Source of the DNA: Bifidobacteriaceae bacterium
GTDB lineage: Bacteria > Actinomycetota > Actinomycetes > Actinomycetales > WQXJ01
DNA: 5,605 nt
Direction of reading: 5' to 3'
Assembly: GCA_031266115.1 (NCBI GenBank)
Contig: JAISBQ010000325.1
Location: 1 to 5,605, forward strand
Shown here piece after piece: positions 4,845 to 5,605 of the stretch (the first letter of the stretch is position 1; each line of letters opens with the position of its first letter). Made by a program: the position numbers and the translations under genes. The notes under the pieces were generated by a model. That model had not been told where the DNA came from. It did not search any database and saw only the letters and a list, made by a program, of their open reading frames with translations.

Positions 4845-5605
4845 ATGCGCACTGTCAGCACCCCGACACAAGTCGATGTCGATCCCGCGTGGAACATCTG
4901 GACGCTGCTCCAGCGCCGCGTGACCGAGACGCCCGACGAGACTGTCATCGAAGTGCAGGACTCTCCCGGCCTGTGGCGGCCAATCAGCGCGTCAGCCTTC
5001 GCCGACGAGGCCACGACAGTCGCCAAAGGCCTCATAGCCCTCGGCGTAGAGGCCGGCGACAAGGTGGGCATCATGTCCCGCACCCGCTACGAGTGGACCC
5101 TGCTCGATTACGCCATCTGGGCCGCCGGCGCAGTCCCAGTGCCCATCTACGAGACCTCGTCCGTAGAGCAGATCGCATGGATTTGCTCCGACGCCGAGGT
5201 CAAGGCGCTGGTGGTGGAGACGCCTGCCCACCGACTCCTGGTCGACGCGGCCCGCCCCGGCCTGCCCCTGCTATCGCTGGTGTGGCAGATCGATGGCGGG
5301 GACATCGATGCACTCAAGCAGGTTGGTGCGGCCATACCCGCCGCCGAGATCGAGGCGCGTCGCACCGCCCCCAACCTTGCGACTCTCGCCACCATCATCT
5401 ACACCTCGGGCACCACCGGCCGACCCAAAGGAACCGAGTTGACCCACGGGAACTTTGTCCTCCTCACCGAGAACACCCAATGGGACACCTCACCGAGCAA
5501 CGTCAGGGACGTGATCGCCCGCGAGGGCTGCCGCACGCTGCTGTTTCTCCCCCTGGCCCACGTCTTCGCGCGCTTCATTCAGGTAGTCGGCATCTCCGCG
5601 CGCAC
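4845..5605 (+). CDS. Long-chain fatty acyl-CoA ligase (AMP-forming), 5' part
   Basis: The first 253 codons are present; the gene runs off the right edge and should be roughly 600 residues in full. The AMP-binding P-loop signature is complete: IIYTSGTTGRPKG (184-196) followed by TELTHGN (197-203). LFLPLAHVFARFIQ (233-246) matches the conserved segment following it in long-chain acyl-CoA ligases of the FadD15/FAA type, from memory. Upstream, RPISASAFADEATTVAKGL (45-63) and GDKVGIMSRTRYEW (71-84) are standard for the N-terminal subdomain. The enzyme activates a fatty acid with ATP to acyl-AMP and then to acyl-CoA, for beta-oxidation or for lipid synthesis; chain-length preference cannot be read from this half. 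The neighbouring plsC product may use such acyl groups. The promoter carries a probable operator (4773-4788), so the gene is likely regulated, with a leader of about 50 bases. Confidence 0.9.
   Translation, partial: MRTVSTPTQVDVDPAWNIWTLLQRRVTETPDETVIEVQDSPGLWRPISASAFADEATTVAKGLIALGVEAGDKVGIMSRTRYEWTLLDYAIWAAGAVPVPIYETSSVEQIAWICSDAEVKALVVETPAHRLLVDAARPGLPLLSLVWQIDGGDIDALKQVGAAIPAAEIEARRTAPNLATLATIIYTSGTTGRPKGTELTHGNFVLLTENTQWDTSPSNVRDVIAREGCRTLLFLPLAHVFARFIQVVGISAR

Noticed and set aside
4346..5083. 245-codon minus-strand frame across the membrane protein and the ligase start
   Set aside because: Antisense to two supported genes and runs through the ligase promoter.
1..5605. tRNA, rRNA, CRISPR array, insertion sequence or phage integrase
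   Set aside because: No tRNA-like cloverleaf, spaced direct repeats, terminal inverted repeats or transposase motifs were noticed on reading both strands.

Overview
The window comes from a high-G+C actinobacterium. The best hint of lineage is a gene fragment at the left edge whose N-terminus closely resembles, from memory, the pyrophosphate-dependent phosphofructokinase of Propionibacterium. Together with a large DUF222/HNH (13E12-type) protein and TANNNT-type promoters, this suggests Propionibacteriales, but no 16S or other marker is present to confirm it.

Layout, left to right: (1) 1-191, minus strand: 5' end of a phosphofructokinase gene, with a clear Shine-Dalgarno and a candidate -10 box about 70 bases upstream. 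(2) 192-759: a long stretch between divergent genes with promoters at both ends and no gene I can defend; 413 to about 595 has coding-like base composition but no recognisable product. (3) 760-3264, plus: an 834-residue DUF222/HNH endonuclease-like protein with an unusual N-terminal coiled-coil extension and a long disordered insert, apparently translated from a leaderless mRNA. (4) 3265-3336: a short convergent gap with a hairpin that may terminate both neighbours. (5) 3337-4143, minus: PlsC-type lysophospholipid acyltransferase starting at TTG. (6) 4241-4756, plus: a small acidic protein with two membrane segments, divergent from plsC and probably also leaderless. (7) 4757-4844: promoter/operator region with a perfect inverted repeat over three overlapping -10-like hexamers. 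(8) 4845-5605, plus: 5' part of a long-chain fatty acyl-CoA ligase gene.

Functionally the right half is a lipid neighbourhood: the ligase makes acyl-CoA, and the acyltransferase puts acyl groups on lysophosphatidate during phospholipid synthesis; the small membrane protein sits between them with unknown role. The left edge is central carbon metabolism. The DUF222/HNH gene has no metabolic link to either side and looks like an insertion between housekeeping genes. I found no RNA gene, CRISPR array, insertion sequence or transposase. I do not see a new multi-gene system; the most unusual object is the extended DUF222/HNH protein with its leaderless, palindrome-bearing promoter.
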